Part shown: one piece after another, positions 35,072-43,914 of the stretch
How the letters are laid out: the number at the start of each line of letters is the position of its first letter
Position numbering within the stretch: the first letter of the stretch is position 1
Source: Bacilli bacterium
Lineage (GTDB): Bacteria; Bacillota_I; Bacilli_A; RF39; UBA660
Reading direction: 5' to 3'
DNA: 64,000 nucleotides
Assembly: GCA_017436345.1 (NCBI GenBank)
Contig: JAFSDH010000002.1
Coordinates: 124,001 to 188,000, forward strand
Translations under genes and position numbers: made by a program
Notes under the pieces: model-generated
Told to the model about the DNA's origin: nothing
What the model saw: the letters and a program-made list of their open reading frames with translations, nothing else
Database searches by the model: none

Positions 35072-35779
35072 ATGAAAAAATTAATAGTATTTTTAGATTA
35101 TGAAAGTAATTATTATGATCGTGTTGAAAGAATAAAAGAAGATGCTAAAAATGAAGTAGAATATTATTACTTGGAAGATTACTTAAAAATAAAAAATAAA
35201 ATAAAAGATGAAGATGTAATTTATTTCTTAACTAACGTTAAAGAAATAATTAATATAGTAGAAGATTTACCTAACAATAAAATTTTAAATAAAGATTATT
35301 ATTTAAGTAGATGTAGTAAAGTAGAAGTACAAGAAAAATTATTAAAAAATGGTATTGATACTCCAACTATAATAAAAGATATTGATAACTTAACAAATAG
35401 ATCATTTCCTTTATATGTAAAAAATAAAAATCATGATGTATTTGTAGCTAAAGTATGTTCAAAAAGAAGTTTTAACTATATGTTTAATAAATTTGATATT
35501 AATGATTTTTATTTAGAAGAAGAAATAAAAAATAAAGATATTATTAAAGAACATAAAATCTATTATGCTAATAAATCTGTCTTTGAAAACGACGAAGATA
35601 TAATAAGTGATAGAATTAAAGAAACTTGTCATAAATTAGGTGCGATAACAGGATTAGATGTATATTCTGCAGACCTAATTGAAACAAAAGATAAAGTATA
35701 TGTTATAGATGTTAATTCAGCACCAGGTTTCTGGTATTCAAGAGATTCAAGATTAAAATTATTAGAGTTTTGTAAGTAG
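35072..35779 (+). CDS. ATP-grasp-like ligase
   Basis: The 235-residue protein ends in a pattern typical of ATP-grasp enzymes of the RimK/D-Ala-D-Ala ligase group: GLDVYSADLIETKD, then YVIDVNSAPGFW, where the Asp and Asn would bind the Mg-ATP pair. The N-terminal half has a Rossmann-like substrate domain. ATP-grasp enzymes join a carboxylate to an amine or thiol through an acyl phosphate. Here the substrate is unknown. The protein is shorter than most family members (about 300 residues), so it may be a minimal version. It begins one base after the preceding stop in a tightly packed operon. Confidence 0.7.
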   Translation: MKKLIVFLDYESNYYDRVERIKEDAKNEVEYYYLEDYLKIKNKIKDEDVIYFLTNVKEIINIVEDLPNNKILNKDYYLSRCSKVEVQEKLLKNGIDTPTIIKDIDNLTNRSFPLYVKNKNHDVFVAKVCSKRSFNYMFNKFDINDFYLEEEIKNKDIIKEHKIYYANKSVFENDEDIISDRIKETCHKLGAITGLDVYSADLIETKDKVYVIDVNSAPGFWYSRDSRLKLLEFCK

Positions 35780-35787
35780 GGGATAGT

Positions 35788-37641
35788 ATGGAAATATTTG
35801 TAAATGGAAGAATATGTTTAGCAGGAGAACATTCTGATTGGGCAAGTGAATATAAAAGTAAAAATAAAAGAATAACACCAGGCAAATCTATTATATTTGG
35901 TCTTAATCAAGGTATTCTTGCAGACGTTGAAAAATCAAATGATATTATAGTTAAAACTAAAAAAGGTAATTTAAAGATAAGTACGAACCTAGATAAATTA
36001 TATGAACACTCAAAGAAACATGACTATTTTTCATATTGTACAGCAGCATCATATATTGTCTTAAAAAAATATGATGTAAAAGGTATTAATGTTAATATAT
36101 TAAAAGAAGATTTACCTATCAAAAAAGGACTAGCGTCTTCCGCTGCTATATGTATATTAATAATTCGTTCATTTAATAAACTATATAATTTAAATATGGA
36201 TATTAAAGAAGAAATGGACTTAGCTTATCAAGCAGAACGTTTAATGGGAATTAAATGTGGTAAAATGGATCAATTATGTGCATATGGAGAAAAATTTGTC
36301 GCAATAGATTATAAAGATAATAGTCTTGAAGAAATAAATGTAAAAAAGAATATGTACTTTGTCTTTGCAGATTTAAACTCTAAAAAAGATACAAAATTAA
36401 TACTAGAATCACTAAATACTATTTATCCTAAAGCCAAGAATATAAAAGAAATATTTGGTCATCTTACATTAGGTATTATAAGTAGAACTATTGTAAATAA
36501 AATGATAAAAAATATTCAAAAAGGAAATGTAAAAGAAGTAGGAAGATTAATGACAAAAAGTCAAAAGTACTTTGATAAAAATCTTGCTTACTTATGTGAA
36601 AGTGAACTTACATCACCTAAACTACATTCACTATTAAATGACCAAGAATTACAAAAACTTTCATATGGAATGAAAGGAGTAGGTTCTCAAGGTGATGGAA
36701 GTATTCAAATACTTGCTAAAGATGAAAAAACACAAAAAGAAATATATGAACTATTAAAGACAAAAGATGTTATCCCATACATCGCAACAATAAAAAGAAA
36801 TCCAATTAATAAAGCCGTAATTGCGTTATGTGGAAAAGGAACAAGGTTATATCCATATACTAAATTTGTTACTAAAGAATTTTGTCCAGTTATTCATAAA
36901 GGAAAATTAAAACCACAAATAAACGTATTATTAGAATACATTTATGATTCTGGTATAAGAGAAATTATTATTGCTATTTCAAATAGAAAACAAAAGAAAC
37001 AATACAAAGATTATTTTTATAAAACATTAGATGATAGTAATAAAGAATATGATTCTAAATTAAAGAAAATATATAAATGTATAAAATTTATCATAGTAAA
37101 AGATAGTATTGGTTTTGGAGATACAGTTTTAAGATTTAGAAAAGTAGCTAATAATGAACCAGTTATATTATTTTTAGGTGATACTTTATATGATTATAAT
37201 GAAAGTAATTGTATTGAACTAATAAAAAATAATTATGATAAATATCAAAGTCCATTAATAACTATTTCTCCAAAAGAAGATGAAGAAGTACCATCATGTG
37301 GAATTTGTAGTGGAAAAGTTATTGATACAAATATAATGAAAATAGATAAAATAGTTGAAAAACCAAATATTGAATATTGTAAAAAGAATCTTCAAACTAA
37401 TAAAAAAAGTTATGGTATATATGGATGTTACTTAATAACAAATGAAATATTTGATAACTTAGAAGATATGAAATTAAATAAAAAAGATTCAAAAGAGATG
37501 CAACTGACAGATGCTTTAATTAATACATTAGATGAAACAAATATTTATGGTATTATGCTAGAAAAAAATTCTTTAGATTTTGGTAATGTAAATGATTATG
37601 CTAAAAATTTTAGTAAATTAAGCGGAGAAAAACATGAATGA
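35788..37641 (+). CDS. GHMP sugar kinase fused to sugar-1-phosphate nucleotidyltransferase
   Basis: The 617-residue protein has an N-terminal GHMP kinase domain: GRICLAGEHSDW at residues 7-18, the phosphate loop LPIKKGLASSAA at about 110, and a C-terminal glycine-rich GMKGVGSQGDG. From about residue 345 it has a nucleotidyltransferase of the RmlA/HddC class, with GKGTRLYPYTKFVTKEFCPV and LGDTLYD. Together these would phosphorylate a sugar at C1 and convert it to an NDP-sugar in one polypeptide. Bacteroides Fkp (fucokinase/GDP-fucose pyrophosphorylase) does this with the domains in the opposite order. The end overlaps the next gene by 8 bases. The sugar is not identifiable. Confidence 0.85.
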   Translation: MEIFVNGRICLAGEHSDWASEYKSKNKRITPGKSIIFGLNQGILADVEKSNDIIVKTKKGNLKISTNLDKLYEHSKKHDYFSYCTAASYIVLKKYDVKGINVNILKEDLPIKKGLASSAAICILIIRSFNKLYNLNMDIKEEMDLAYQAERLMGIKCGKMDQLCAYGEKFVAIDYKDNSLEEINVKKNMYFVFADLNSKKDTKLILESLNTIYPKAKNIKEIFGHLTLGIISRTIVNKMIKNIQKGNVKEVGRLMTKSQKYFDKNLAYLCESELTSPKLHSLLNDQELQKLSYGMKGVGSQGDGSIQILAKDEKTQKEIYELLKTKDVIPYIATIKRNPINKAVIALCGKGTRLYPYTKFVTKEFCPVIHKGKLKPQINVLLEYIYDSGIREIIIAISNRKQKKQYKDYFYKTLDDSNKEYDSKLKKIYKCIKFIIVKDSIGFGDTVLRFRKVANNEPVILFLGDTLYDYNESNCIELIKNNYDKYQSPLITISPKEDEEVPSCGICSGKVIDTNIMKIDKIVEKPNIEYCKKNLQTNKKSYGIYGCYLITNEIFDNLEDMKLNKKDSKEMQLTDALINTLDETNIYGIMLEKNSLDFGNVNDYAKNFSKLSGEKHE

Positions 37642-38158
37642 AAAAGAAATAGAAAGATTTAAAGAACTATATAATAGAAAAGAACATTATGGTAAGAATT
37701 CTATTAAATTTTATGATCAAATATCTGAAATTATAAAGAGAAATAACTACAAAAACATACTTGATTTTGGATGTGGAAAAAGCGAACTATATCAAAAACT
37801 TATCGATGATTTAAATGTTAGTGTATATCGATATGATCCTGCGATAGAAGGCTTAGAAGAAAAACCAAATTCAAAATTTGATTTTGTTATATGTTCTGAT
37901 GTGCTACATAATTTAGAAGAGGAAGATGCCTTAAAAGTATTAGAAGAATTAAAAGATTATTCTGATAATTGTTTTATATATTTAAACTGTATTGATCATC
38001 CAACAACATTCTTTGATGGAACAAAAACGAATCGATGCGTTCATGAAAAAGAGTGGTGGGAAATCAAATTGAAAAATATTTTTGACTATGTTATGATTAT
38101 TAATGTAGAAGATAACACAAAAGCAATGTTTGAAACTAAAGGAGGAAAATATGAGTAA
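37634..38158 (+). CDS. Class I SAM-dependent methyltransferase-like protein
   Basis: The 174-residue protein has a Rossmann-like core with ILDFGCGKSELYQKL as AdoMet motif I (residues about 37-50), VYRYDPAI as the acidic motif II, and FDFVICSDVLHNL as motif IV. The short length and lack of a large substrate domain suggest a small-molecule target. The preceding gene's product makes an NDP-sugar, so the substrate could be a sugar or its conjugate. It overlaps both neighbours by 8 bases, which implies translational coupling. Confidence 0.75.
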   Translation: MNEKEIERFKELYNRKEHYGKNSIKFYDQISEIIKRNNYKNILDFGCGKSELYQKLIDDLNVSVYRYDPAIEGLEEKPNSKFDFVICSDVLHNLEEEDALKVLEELKDYSDNCFIYLNCIDHPTTFFDGTKTNRCVHEKEWWEIKLKNIFDYVMIINVEDNTKAMFETKGGKYE

Positions 38159-38561
38159 AGTTAAAAAAGCAGGATGTGTGTTAGTTAATACTAAAGAAAA
38201 AACAATTGCCTTAGTATATAGGGAAAAACAAAAAGACTATTCATTTCCAAAAGGGCATGCTGAAGGAAACGAAACATTAGAAGAATGCGCAATTCGTGAA
38301 ACAGCAGAAGAAACAAAAAGAGATAGTGCTTTATTAGAGAAAGAACCAATTTATATTGAACAATATGTAACACCAAGTGGTGAAGATGTAGAAATGTATT
38401 ATTACTTAGCTAAAGATATGGGACCAAGTGCAAATACTTCAGATGATACTCATCCAACTTTCTGGATTCCATTTGAAGAAGTACATGATACATTATCATA
38501 TCCAAGTTTACAAACAGTATGGAATTCTGTAAAAGATAAAGTACAAAGTTATTTTGAATAA
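38151..38561 (+). CDS. Nudix hydrolase
   Basis: The 136-residue single-domain enzyme has a complete Nudix box: GHAEGNETLEECAIRETAEE (residues about 38-57) matches Gx5Ex7REUxEE. It should hydrolyse a nucleoside diphosphate linked to another group. The start ATG 38151 follows GGAGG. It closes the operon whose first gene carries a catalytically degenerate Nudix domain, so ligand sensing and hydrolysis may be divided between them. It is followed by a terminator. Confidence 0.9.
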   Translation: MSKVKKAGCVLVNTKEKTIALVYREKQKDYSFPKGHAEGNETLEECAIRETAEETKRDSALLEKEPIYIEQYVTPSGEDVEMYYYLAKDMGPSANTSDDTHPTFWIPFEEVHDTLSYPSLQTVWNSVKDKVQSYFE

Positions 38562-38594
38562 TAAATAATTAATTAAATATATAATAATTATGTT

Positions 38595-38640
38595 AAAAGA
38601 GTATATTTCATTTTATGATGATAAAATATATTCTTTTTTT
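38595..38640 (+). terminator. Terminator after the Nudix-radical SAM operon
   Basis: A long AT-rich hairpin (AAAAGAGTATAT... / ...ATATATTCTTTT) is followed by Ts. Its left arm shares 19 identical bases with the hsdR terminator. Confidence 0.75.
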
Positions 38641-38667
38641 TATGTAAAATAAAAAAATATTTAAAAA

Positions 38668-38695
38668 TTGACAAAATATGATAAAATTATAATAT
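38668..38695 (+). promoter_or_regulatory. Promoter of the SipW/TasA-like operon
   Basis: TTGACA (38668-38673), a 16-bp spacer and TAATAT (38690-38695). A leader of about 95 bases follows, with AAATAATTG and CAATTATTT arms that could form a weak hairpin just before RBS AAAGGAG. Confidence 0.6.
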
Positions 38696-38796
38696 AGGGT
38701 AGGAAGTCTTAATTTTTGTTATGTCTTAAGTAAACAAAATAATTGATTTTTAACCTAATATAATAAAACCAATTATTTAAGAAAGGAGTATTCATA

Positions 38797-39309
38797 ATGA
38801 AAAAAAGAAAAACATTTATTGCAATGGCACTTGTTATTGCTGTATTAGTTTTAGGTGTTGGGTATGCTGCTATTAGTAACATTAATTTAACTATTAACGG
38901 TACTGCTAATGTTACTGCAAATGCTGACTTCACTGTTGAATTTGATACAACTCATGAAGTAACAAATGGTGCATATACAGATGCAAAAACAGCTACTATG
39001 ACAGTTAACTTATCTAATGATGTAAAAACAGCAACAGCAGTTTATAAAATTAATAATAAGAGCACTGAATTAGGTGCTACATTAACTGCTAATGTTGCAA
39101 ATGATGACGAAACTTTAAATAAGTATGTAGAATTCGCAACAGCATTCTATGCAAATGAAAATTGTACTGAAGCATTAAATGGTCCGGTTGCACATGGACA
39201 AACAGCATATTTAAAAGTTACTGCAAACTTAAAACAAAACCCAGCTCAAGACGTAAAAGATAAAGTGTTTACTGTAACAATTACTGCAGAACCTGCAGAT
39301 GCTAATTAA
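38797..39309 (+). CDS. Secreted TasA/camelysin-like matrix protein with SipW-type signal
   Basis: The 170-residue protein has a Lys-rich start and hydrophobic core ending VGYAAIS. This is the signal typical of substrates of SipW-type signal peptidases. The mature part is a Thr/Val/Ala-rich beta protein (LTINGTANVTANADFTVEF) that resembles TasA, camelysin and related biofilm fibre subunits. The gene directly upstream of a SipW-like peptidase supports this. The strong ribosome binding site (AAAGGAG) and position as first gene suggest the highest expression in the operon. Fibre formation is inferred. Confidence 0.75.
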   Translation: MKKRKTFIAMALVIAVLVLGVGYAAISNINLTINGTANVTANADFTVEFDTTHEVTNGAYTDAKTATMTVNLSNDVKTATAVYKINNKSTELGATLTANVANDDETLNKYVEFATAFYANENCTEALNGPVAHGQTAYLKVTANLKQNPAQDVKDKVFTVTITAEPADAN

Positions 39310-39341
39310 AATTATTTGAAAGAAAGTAGGCAAGAAAGAGG

Positions 39342-40460
39342 ATGAAAAAAGATAAAATAAAAATATATTTATTTTCCTTATCATTGATTGTAATACTTTT
39401 TCTTGCTCTCTTTGTGTCAAATAGTTTAAGTAAAAAAATTCTAGCACTTATTCTAGTATTCTTTGCTTTTTTATCAAATATCTTAGTGAAAAAGAAAAAT
39501 AAAAGTTTTTTATACGAAAAAGAAGTAACTTGGTTAATGACAGGTTTTACTCTTATTTATATAGTTGCTTTATATTTACTAGGATTATATTTTGGATATT
39601 ATAAATCATCATCTTTGTTTAATTTATATACTATTAATAATTTTATAATTCCACTTTCATTAATAATTATTTCATCTGAAATAATTAGAAAAAAAATTAT
39701 TAACTTAAAAGGTAAATATATTAAAGCATTAGTATTTATTATAATGGTACTTATTGATTTAATTATATATTCAAGTGCATATGATGTTACTAAGTTAGAC
39801 GATGCATTAACATTAATAGGATTTATATTTTTCGCATCTATTTCTTGTAACTTATTATATAACTATATAACAGTAAGGTTTTCAAACAAAGGAGTACTTA
39901 TATATAGATTAGTTACAATTTTATATATATATTTTATTCCTTATATTCCAAATATATATATATTCTTAAATTCATTTATAAGAATGTTATATCCATATTT
40001 AATATATTTAGTTTTAGAATATACATATGCTAAAACAAATAAAAAAACAGCACTTAAAGAAAAAAAGAAAACAGTTATAGGTACAACTATATGTATGATT
40101 CTTTTAACACTTATAATCTGTTTAATATCATGTCAGTTTAAATACGGACTGTTAGTAATAGGTACTGGTAGTATGACTGGTACTATTAATAGAGGAGATA
40201 TTATTTTATATGAGAAATATGAAAATGAAGATCTTTCACTTGATACAGTAATTGTATTTGAACAAAATGGTAATAAAATAATTCATAGATTAAAAGAAGT
40301 AGTATCAGTTGATGGATCTACAAGATACTTCACTAAAGGTGATGCTAATCCTGAAATGGATGCTGGCTATATTACTAAAGATCAAATACAAGGAACAGTA
40401 AAGTTAAGAATAAAATATCTTGGATATTTAACTTTATGGGTAAGAGATTTATTTAAATAA
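39342..40460 (+). CDS. sipW: SipW/ER-type signal peptidase I with extended membrane N-terminus
   Basis: The 372-residue protein has about seven hydrophobic helices in its first 260 residues, then a signal peptidase domain: TGSMTGTINRGD with the catalytic Ser at about 277, and KIIHRLKEVV with His at about 315 in place of the Lys of typical bacterial enzymes. This Ser-His arrangement defines the SipW/ER-type group. It continues FTKGDANPEMD and ends with a final hydrophobic stretch. SipW enzymes cleave TasA-like preproteins; both flanking genes encode candidates. The membrane N-terminus is much longer than in Bacillus SipW (about 190 residues total). The RBS AAGAGG is unusually close to ATG. Confidence 0.88.
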   Translation: MKKDKIKIYLFSLSLIVILFLALFVSNSLSKKILALILVFFAFLSNILVKKKNKSFLYEKEVTWLMTGFTLIYIVALYLLGLYFGYYKSSSLFNLYTINNFIIPLSLIIISSEIIRKKIINLKGKYIKALVFIIMVLIDLIIYSSAYDVTKLDDALTLIGFIFFASISCNLLYNYITVRFSNKGVLIYRLVTILYIYFIPYIPNIYIFLNSFIRMLYPYLIYLVLEYTYAKTNKKTALKEKKKTVIGTTICMILLTLIICLISCQFKYGLLVIGTGSMTGTINRGDIILYEKYENEDLSLDTVIVFEQNGNKIIHRLKEVVSVDGSTRYFTKGDANPEMDAGYITKDQIQGTVKLRIKYLGYLTLWVRDLFK

Positions 40461-40475
40461 GAAAGGAGGAAAGCT

Positions 40476-41570
40476 ATGAAAAGAAAACAAGTAAATGAAA
40501 TACTTAGATTTCAAACTGTAAGAAGAAGAAATGTATGTTTATTAGTATTTACTATAATCATAACTTTCCTTATTTCTTTATTCTTTTTACTATCATATAT
40601 AAATGGTAATAAATATCATTATGTTAAATATAATGAACAAAATAATACGACATATAAAGTATATTTAAATAAAAATGAATTCTTTAATGGCGATTACTTG
40701 GAAAAAGATAATGAATATATTTCTTCTTTAATTAATAAGATAGAAGCTGACTTTAAATATAATTTAGCAGTAGAAGAAAGTGCATCTTACAATTATTCAT
40801 ATCGTATTGAATCAAATGTCATTGTTAAAAGAAAAGATAGTTCTGAATACTTATATAATAAAACTGAAACTATTTTAAATACTGTTGAAAAAACAACAGA
40901 ACAAGAAAATGTAAAAATAGAAGAACTAATATCAATTGATTATAATAAATATAATAATTTAATGAAAAAATTTGTTAATATATATGCTCTTGATGATATT
41001 GAAAGTACATTAACTATAAATATGTATATTAATGTAGTAGGAGCATGTAATAGTTTTGTAGAAGTAGCAAATAAAGAAACTATTATATCTATTAAGATTC
41101 CATTAACTACTAGAGTCGTTGATGTTGAGTTAAGTGATAACTTAATGAATAATCAAAATAATTTGATTGAATGTAAAAAAGAATCAGAAAATGCAAATAT
41201 ATTCTTAGTAATATTTATAGTATTTATTTCAATAACAATAATATTAACATATATGACAATTAAATATATAGTTAAAACAAGAACTGCTGAAAGTATATAT
41301 CAAAGAGAAATGAAAAAGATATTAAATAATTATGGATCTTATATTCAAACATTAACTAATATATTTGACTTAAAAGAATATAAACTTTTACATATAGATT
41401 CTTTCCATGATATGTTAGAAATAAGCGAAACTATAAGTCAACCAATTCTATTAAAAGAAAATGAAGAAAAAACAGGAGCTTATTTCTTAATACTTACTAA
41501 TTTTGGAGTAATATATATATACAGATTAAAGGTATCTTCTATAGAAGAAACTATTAAAAATAATAAATAA
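40476..41570 (+). CDS. Two-helix membrane protein (DUF5305-like) of the SipW operon
   Basis: The 364-residue protein has a membrane helix near residues 22-42, an extracellular domain of about 200 residues, a second helix at about 245-270, and a cytoplasmic tail of about 90 residues. The layout is that of DUF5305 proteins, which I recall accompany SipW-type signal peptidases. There are no catalytic residues that I recognise. It could anchor or assemble the secreted fibre subunits. RBS AGGAGG lies 7 bases before ATG; the gene is 15 bases after the peptidase. Confidence 0.65.
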   Translation: MKRKQVNEILRFQTVRRRNVCLLVFTIIITFLISLFFLLSYINGNKYHYVKYNEQNNTTYKVYLNKNEFFNGDYLEKDNEYISSLINKIEADFKYNLAVEESASYNYSYRIESNVIVKRKDSSEYLYNKTETILNTVEKTTEQENVKIEELISIDYNKYNNLMKKFVNIYALDDIESTLTINMYINVVGACNSFVEVANKETIISIKIPLTTRVVDVELSDNLMNNQNNLIECKKESENANIFLVIFIVFISITIILTYMTIKYIVKTRTAESIYQREMKKILNNYGSYIQTLTNIFDLKEYKLLHIDSFHDMLEISETISQPILLKENEEKTGAYFLILTNFGVIYIYRLKVSSIEETIKNNK

Positions 41571-41591
41571 CTATTATAAGGAGGTTATAAT

Positions 41592-43067
41592 ATGGTGAAA
41601 AAACTTAAAATAAAACCTAGTTTTTTTACGCTATTAATTATTATAGCTTCTTTTTTTATGGCTATAGGTTATGCAGCTATTAATGCAATAACTTTAGAAG
41701 TAAATTCAAATGTTAATATAACTACTAAAAATGAATTATATATAACAAATGTTGATATAAAAACAGAAAATAATTCTATAGGTGAAATAAATTTATATGA
41801 AGGAAGATATTTCAGTAGTACATCTACTTTATCTAAGACAGATCCTTCTTCATCAGTAACCTATGAAATAACTATTGCTAATAATACTCCATATATATAT
41901 GGTTATATCGATACTAAATATATGTTAGGAGATACTACATATGATAATGAAAATATAATATTTGAACTAAATGGAATAGATACTACTACTGAATTACAGA
42001 GTGGGGATAGTATTACATTTGATATTACTTTTAAATATAATGATTCAACTAATATTAATAATAATATTTTAAATAGTAGTTTAAGTTTTATATTTAAAAA
42101 TTTATCAGCAATGCAATTAAGTTCATTAATAGAACTAAATGAATCTGCATTATCTGATAGTGGATTATCTCCATATGAAGATAAATATTATTTCATAGGA
42201 TCAAATGTAAATAATTATATTTGGTTTAATTGCCAAGATGGTCATACTAGTGGAAGTGAATATTGTGAAAAGTGGCGTATCGTTTCAATTGAAAATGATG
42301 AAAGAGTTAAAATAGTTAAAGATGAACCAGTAAGTTTAGCGCAAATAACTGAACTTGAAACTAAAACATCATTCTGGAGAACTAATACTAGTGAATGGAT
42401 GACTAATACTAAAATTTTAGCAGCCGGCAAAGTAATCTTTGATCCTAAAGGAAGAAGACCCTTAGATACAACAATAACTAATTCATATTGTATTAATACA
42501 AATAATGGATGTAATGCGTATGCTTCTAATCAAAATATAATAGGTTCATACAAAGATTTAAACGTAGATGCAGATAGTTTAATAAAATTATATTTAGAAA
42601 ATGTCTATTATCCATACGGACTTACAACTCAAGCTAAATCATGGATTCAAGAATATACATTCTCTGTTGGACTAGTAGGAGTAGATTTAAATTTAGCAAG
42701 TATTATAAATAGTGAAAAAAGTATTACTGTTAATTCAAATATAGGTCTTTTAAGTCCATCAGACTATGTAATTATATCTAATGATATAAACTGTCAAACA
42801 AACTTTACTAGATATCATAATTCTAGTTGTAAAACAACAAACTGGCTTCCAATAGCAGATAAACAATATATTATGATGAATGGTAAAATATTAAATACTG
42901 ATGATAAAAATGCACAAATTTGGACTGTTAATTCTAGTGGAGCAATAATAAGCCAAGATGCTAATAATGAATTCTATTTAAGACCAGTAGTGGTTCTAGA
43001 TAAAGATGTTCAAGCAATTGGTTTAGGTATAAATAATGAAGATAACTATTATATGTTAGTATCATAA
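41592..43067 (+). CDS. Second SipW-substrate-like surface protein with C-terminal DUF6273-like domain
   Basis: The 491-residue protein has a signal like that of the first gene (FFMAIGYAAINAITLEV), so it is probably processed by the neighbouring peptidase. A TasA-like beta domain occupies residues about 40-180. The C-terminal ~300 residues contain YFIGSNVNNYIWFNC...WRIVSI and end LRPVVVLDKDVQAIG, similar to the C-terminal domain of the protein at 44512-47460. Four Cys pairs suggest disulfides outside the cell. RBS AAGGAGG precedes ATG. It may be a minor tip or anchor subunit; this is inferred. Confidence 0.7.
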   Translation: MVKKLKIKPSFFTLLIIIASFFMAIGYAAINAITLEVNSNVNITTKNELYITNVDIKTENNSIGEINLYEGRYFSSTSTLSKTDPSSSVTYEITIANNTPYIYGYIDTKYMLGDTTYDNENIIFELNGIDTTTELQSGDSITFDITFKYNDSTNINNNILNSSLSFIFKNLSAMQLSSLIELNESALSDSGLSPYEDKYYFIGSNVNNYIWFNCQDGHTSGSEYCEKWRIVSIENDERVKIVKDEPVSLAQITELETKTSFWRTNTSEWMTNTKILAAGKVIFDPKGRRPLDTTITNSYCINTNNGCNAYASNQNIIGSYKDLNVDADSLIKLYLENVYYPYGLTTQAKSWIQEYTFSVGLVGVDLNLASIINSEKSITVNSNIGLLSPSDYVIISNDINCQTNFTRYHNSSCKTTNWLPIADKQYIMMNGKILNTDDKNAQIWTVNSSGAIISQDANNEFYLRPVVVLDKDVQAIGLGINNEDNYYMLVS

Positions 43068-43070
43068 TAA

Positions 43071-43103
43071 AAATACAAGTATAACTACTTGTATTTTTTT
43101 ATA
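43071..43103. terminator. Bidirectional terminator shared by converging genes
   Basis: Stem AAATACAAGT / ACTTGTATTT with Ts on one side and As on the other. The stop codon of the minus-strand gene (43085-43087) lies inside the hairpin. Confidence 0.8.
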
Positions 43104-43807
43104 TATGGAAGAGCATATTCATCATTAAAACTTTTTGGTTCTAACATCGATTCAATTATTTTTCTTCCTGTTCTTCTAAATACTTTTCTAAGTTCATAAC
43201 TACTACAATATAAATCTAAATTATATGCACCTAGAATCATTTTATTGTGCATATATGGATGAACTCCTTCATCAATACCACGCATCTCATTATATTCAAT
43301 TAAACTATATGGAAATACATCCATTTTATAATCTTTTATTTGAACATTATCCATATCACAAAACTTAACTTCACCAGTGTATCTATTAAATAATATATTT
43401 CTAGGTTCCATATCTCCATATACTATTCCTTTACTAGTAAAGTATTCTAATACTTTCTTAGTTTCCTTTAAAAAATGTAATAACTCTTCACTAGTTAATT
43501 GATATAATTTCAAACAATCAAAATCATATTCATCAACCATTTCATAACCAATTATCATATCGCCTAAACTAATCGTACTTATTGGTTTAACACTATAATC
43601 TATTTGCTCATTATATAGCTCGATAACTTTTTTCTCTTTATTATCGCCCATAGCTTTAGGTTTACCATGTCGATCAAATATTTTATATAAAGTATAAGGA
43701 TTATCTCCTCGACATATAACAGCTTCTCCACCAGTTATAATTCTTCCCATTGTTAGGATTCTATTTACTTGTTTTTCATCTAAAGATATATTAGGAATTC
43801 TATTCAC
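43085..43807 (-). CDS. Atypical kinase-like protein
   Basis: The 240-residue protein has a protein-kinase-like pattern: GGEAVICRG as a glycine-rich strand, TLYKIFD with a candidate ATP-binding Lys, then KGIVYGDMEPRNILFN as the catalytic loop (YGD in place of HRD, with Asp and Asn kept) and FCDMDN in place of DFG. Activity is plausible but the target could be a protein, lipid or sugar. The gene starts at GTG, supported by GGAG at correct spacing, and has an extended -10 (TGT-TATAAT, 43832-43840 on the minus strand). It stands alone, converging on the SipW operon. Confidence 0.7.
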   Translation of the reverse strand: MNRIPNISLDEKQVNRILTMGRIITGGEAVICRGDNPYTLYKIFDRHGKPKAMGDNKEKKVIELYNEQIDYSVKPISTISLGDMIIGYEMVDEYDFDCLKLYQLTSEELLHFLKETKKVLEYFTSKGIVYGDMEPRNILFNRYTGEVKFCDMDNVQIKDYKMDVFPYSLIEYNEMRGIDEGVHPYMHNKMILGAYNLDLYCSSYELRKVFRRTGRKIIESMLEPKSFNDEYALPYIKKYK

Positions 43808-43831
43808 TATATCACTCCTTAATTAGGCTAT

Positions 43832-43840
43832 ATTATAACA
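43832..43840 (-). promoter_or_regulatory. Extended -10 promoter of the kinase-like gene
   Basis: Minus-strand TGT-TATAAT, 24 bases before the GTG start. The gap 43808-43914 otherwise holds only AT-rich sequence for divergent promoters. Confidence 0.6.
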
Positions 43841-43914
43841 TACTTAATTAAATAAAAAAATATAATATAATTTATAAAAAAAATATATGATATACTTAAA
43901 CTAGGTGATAGTTT

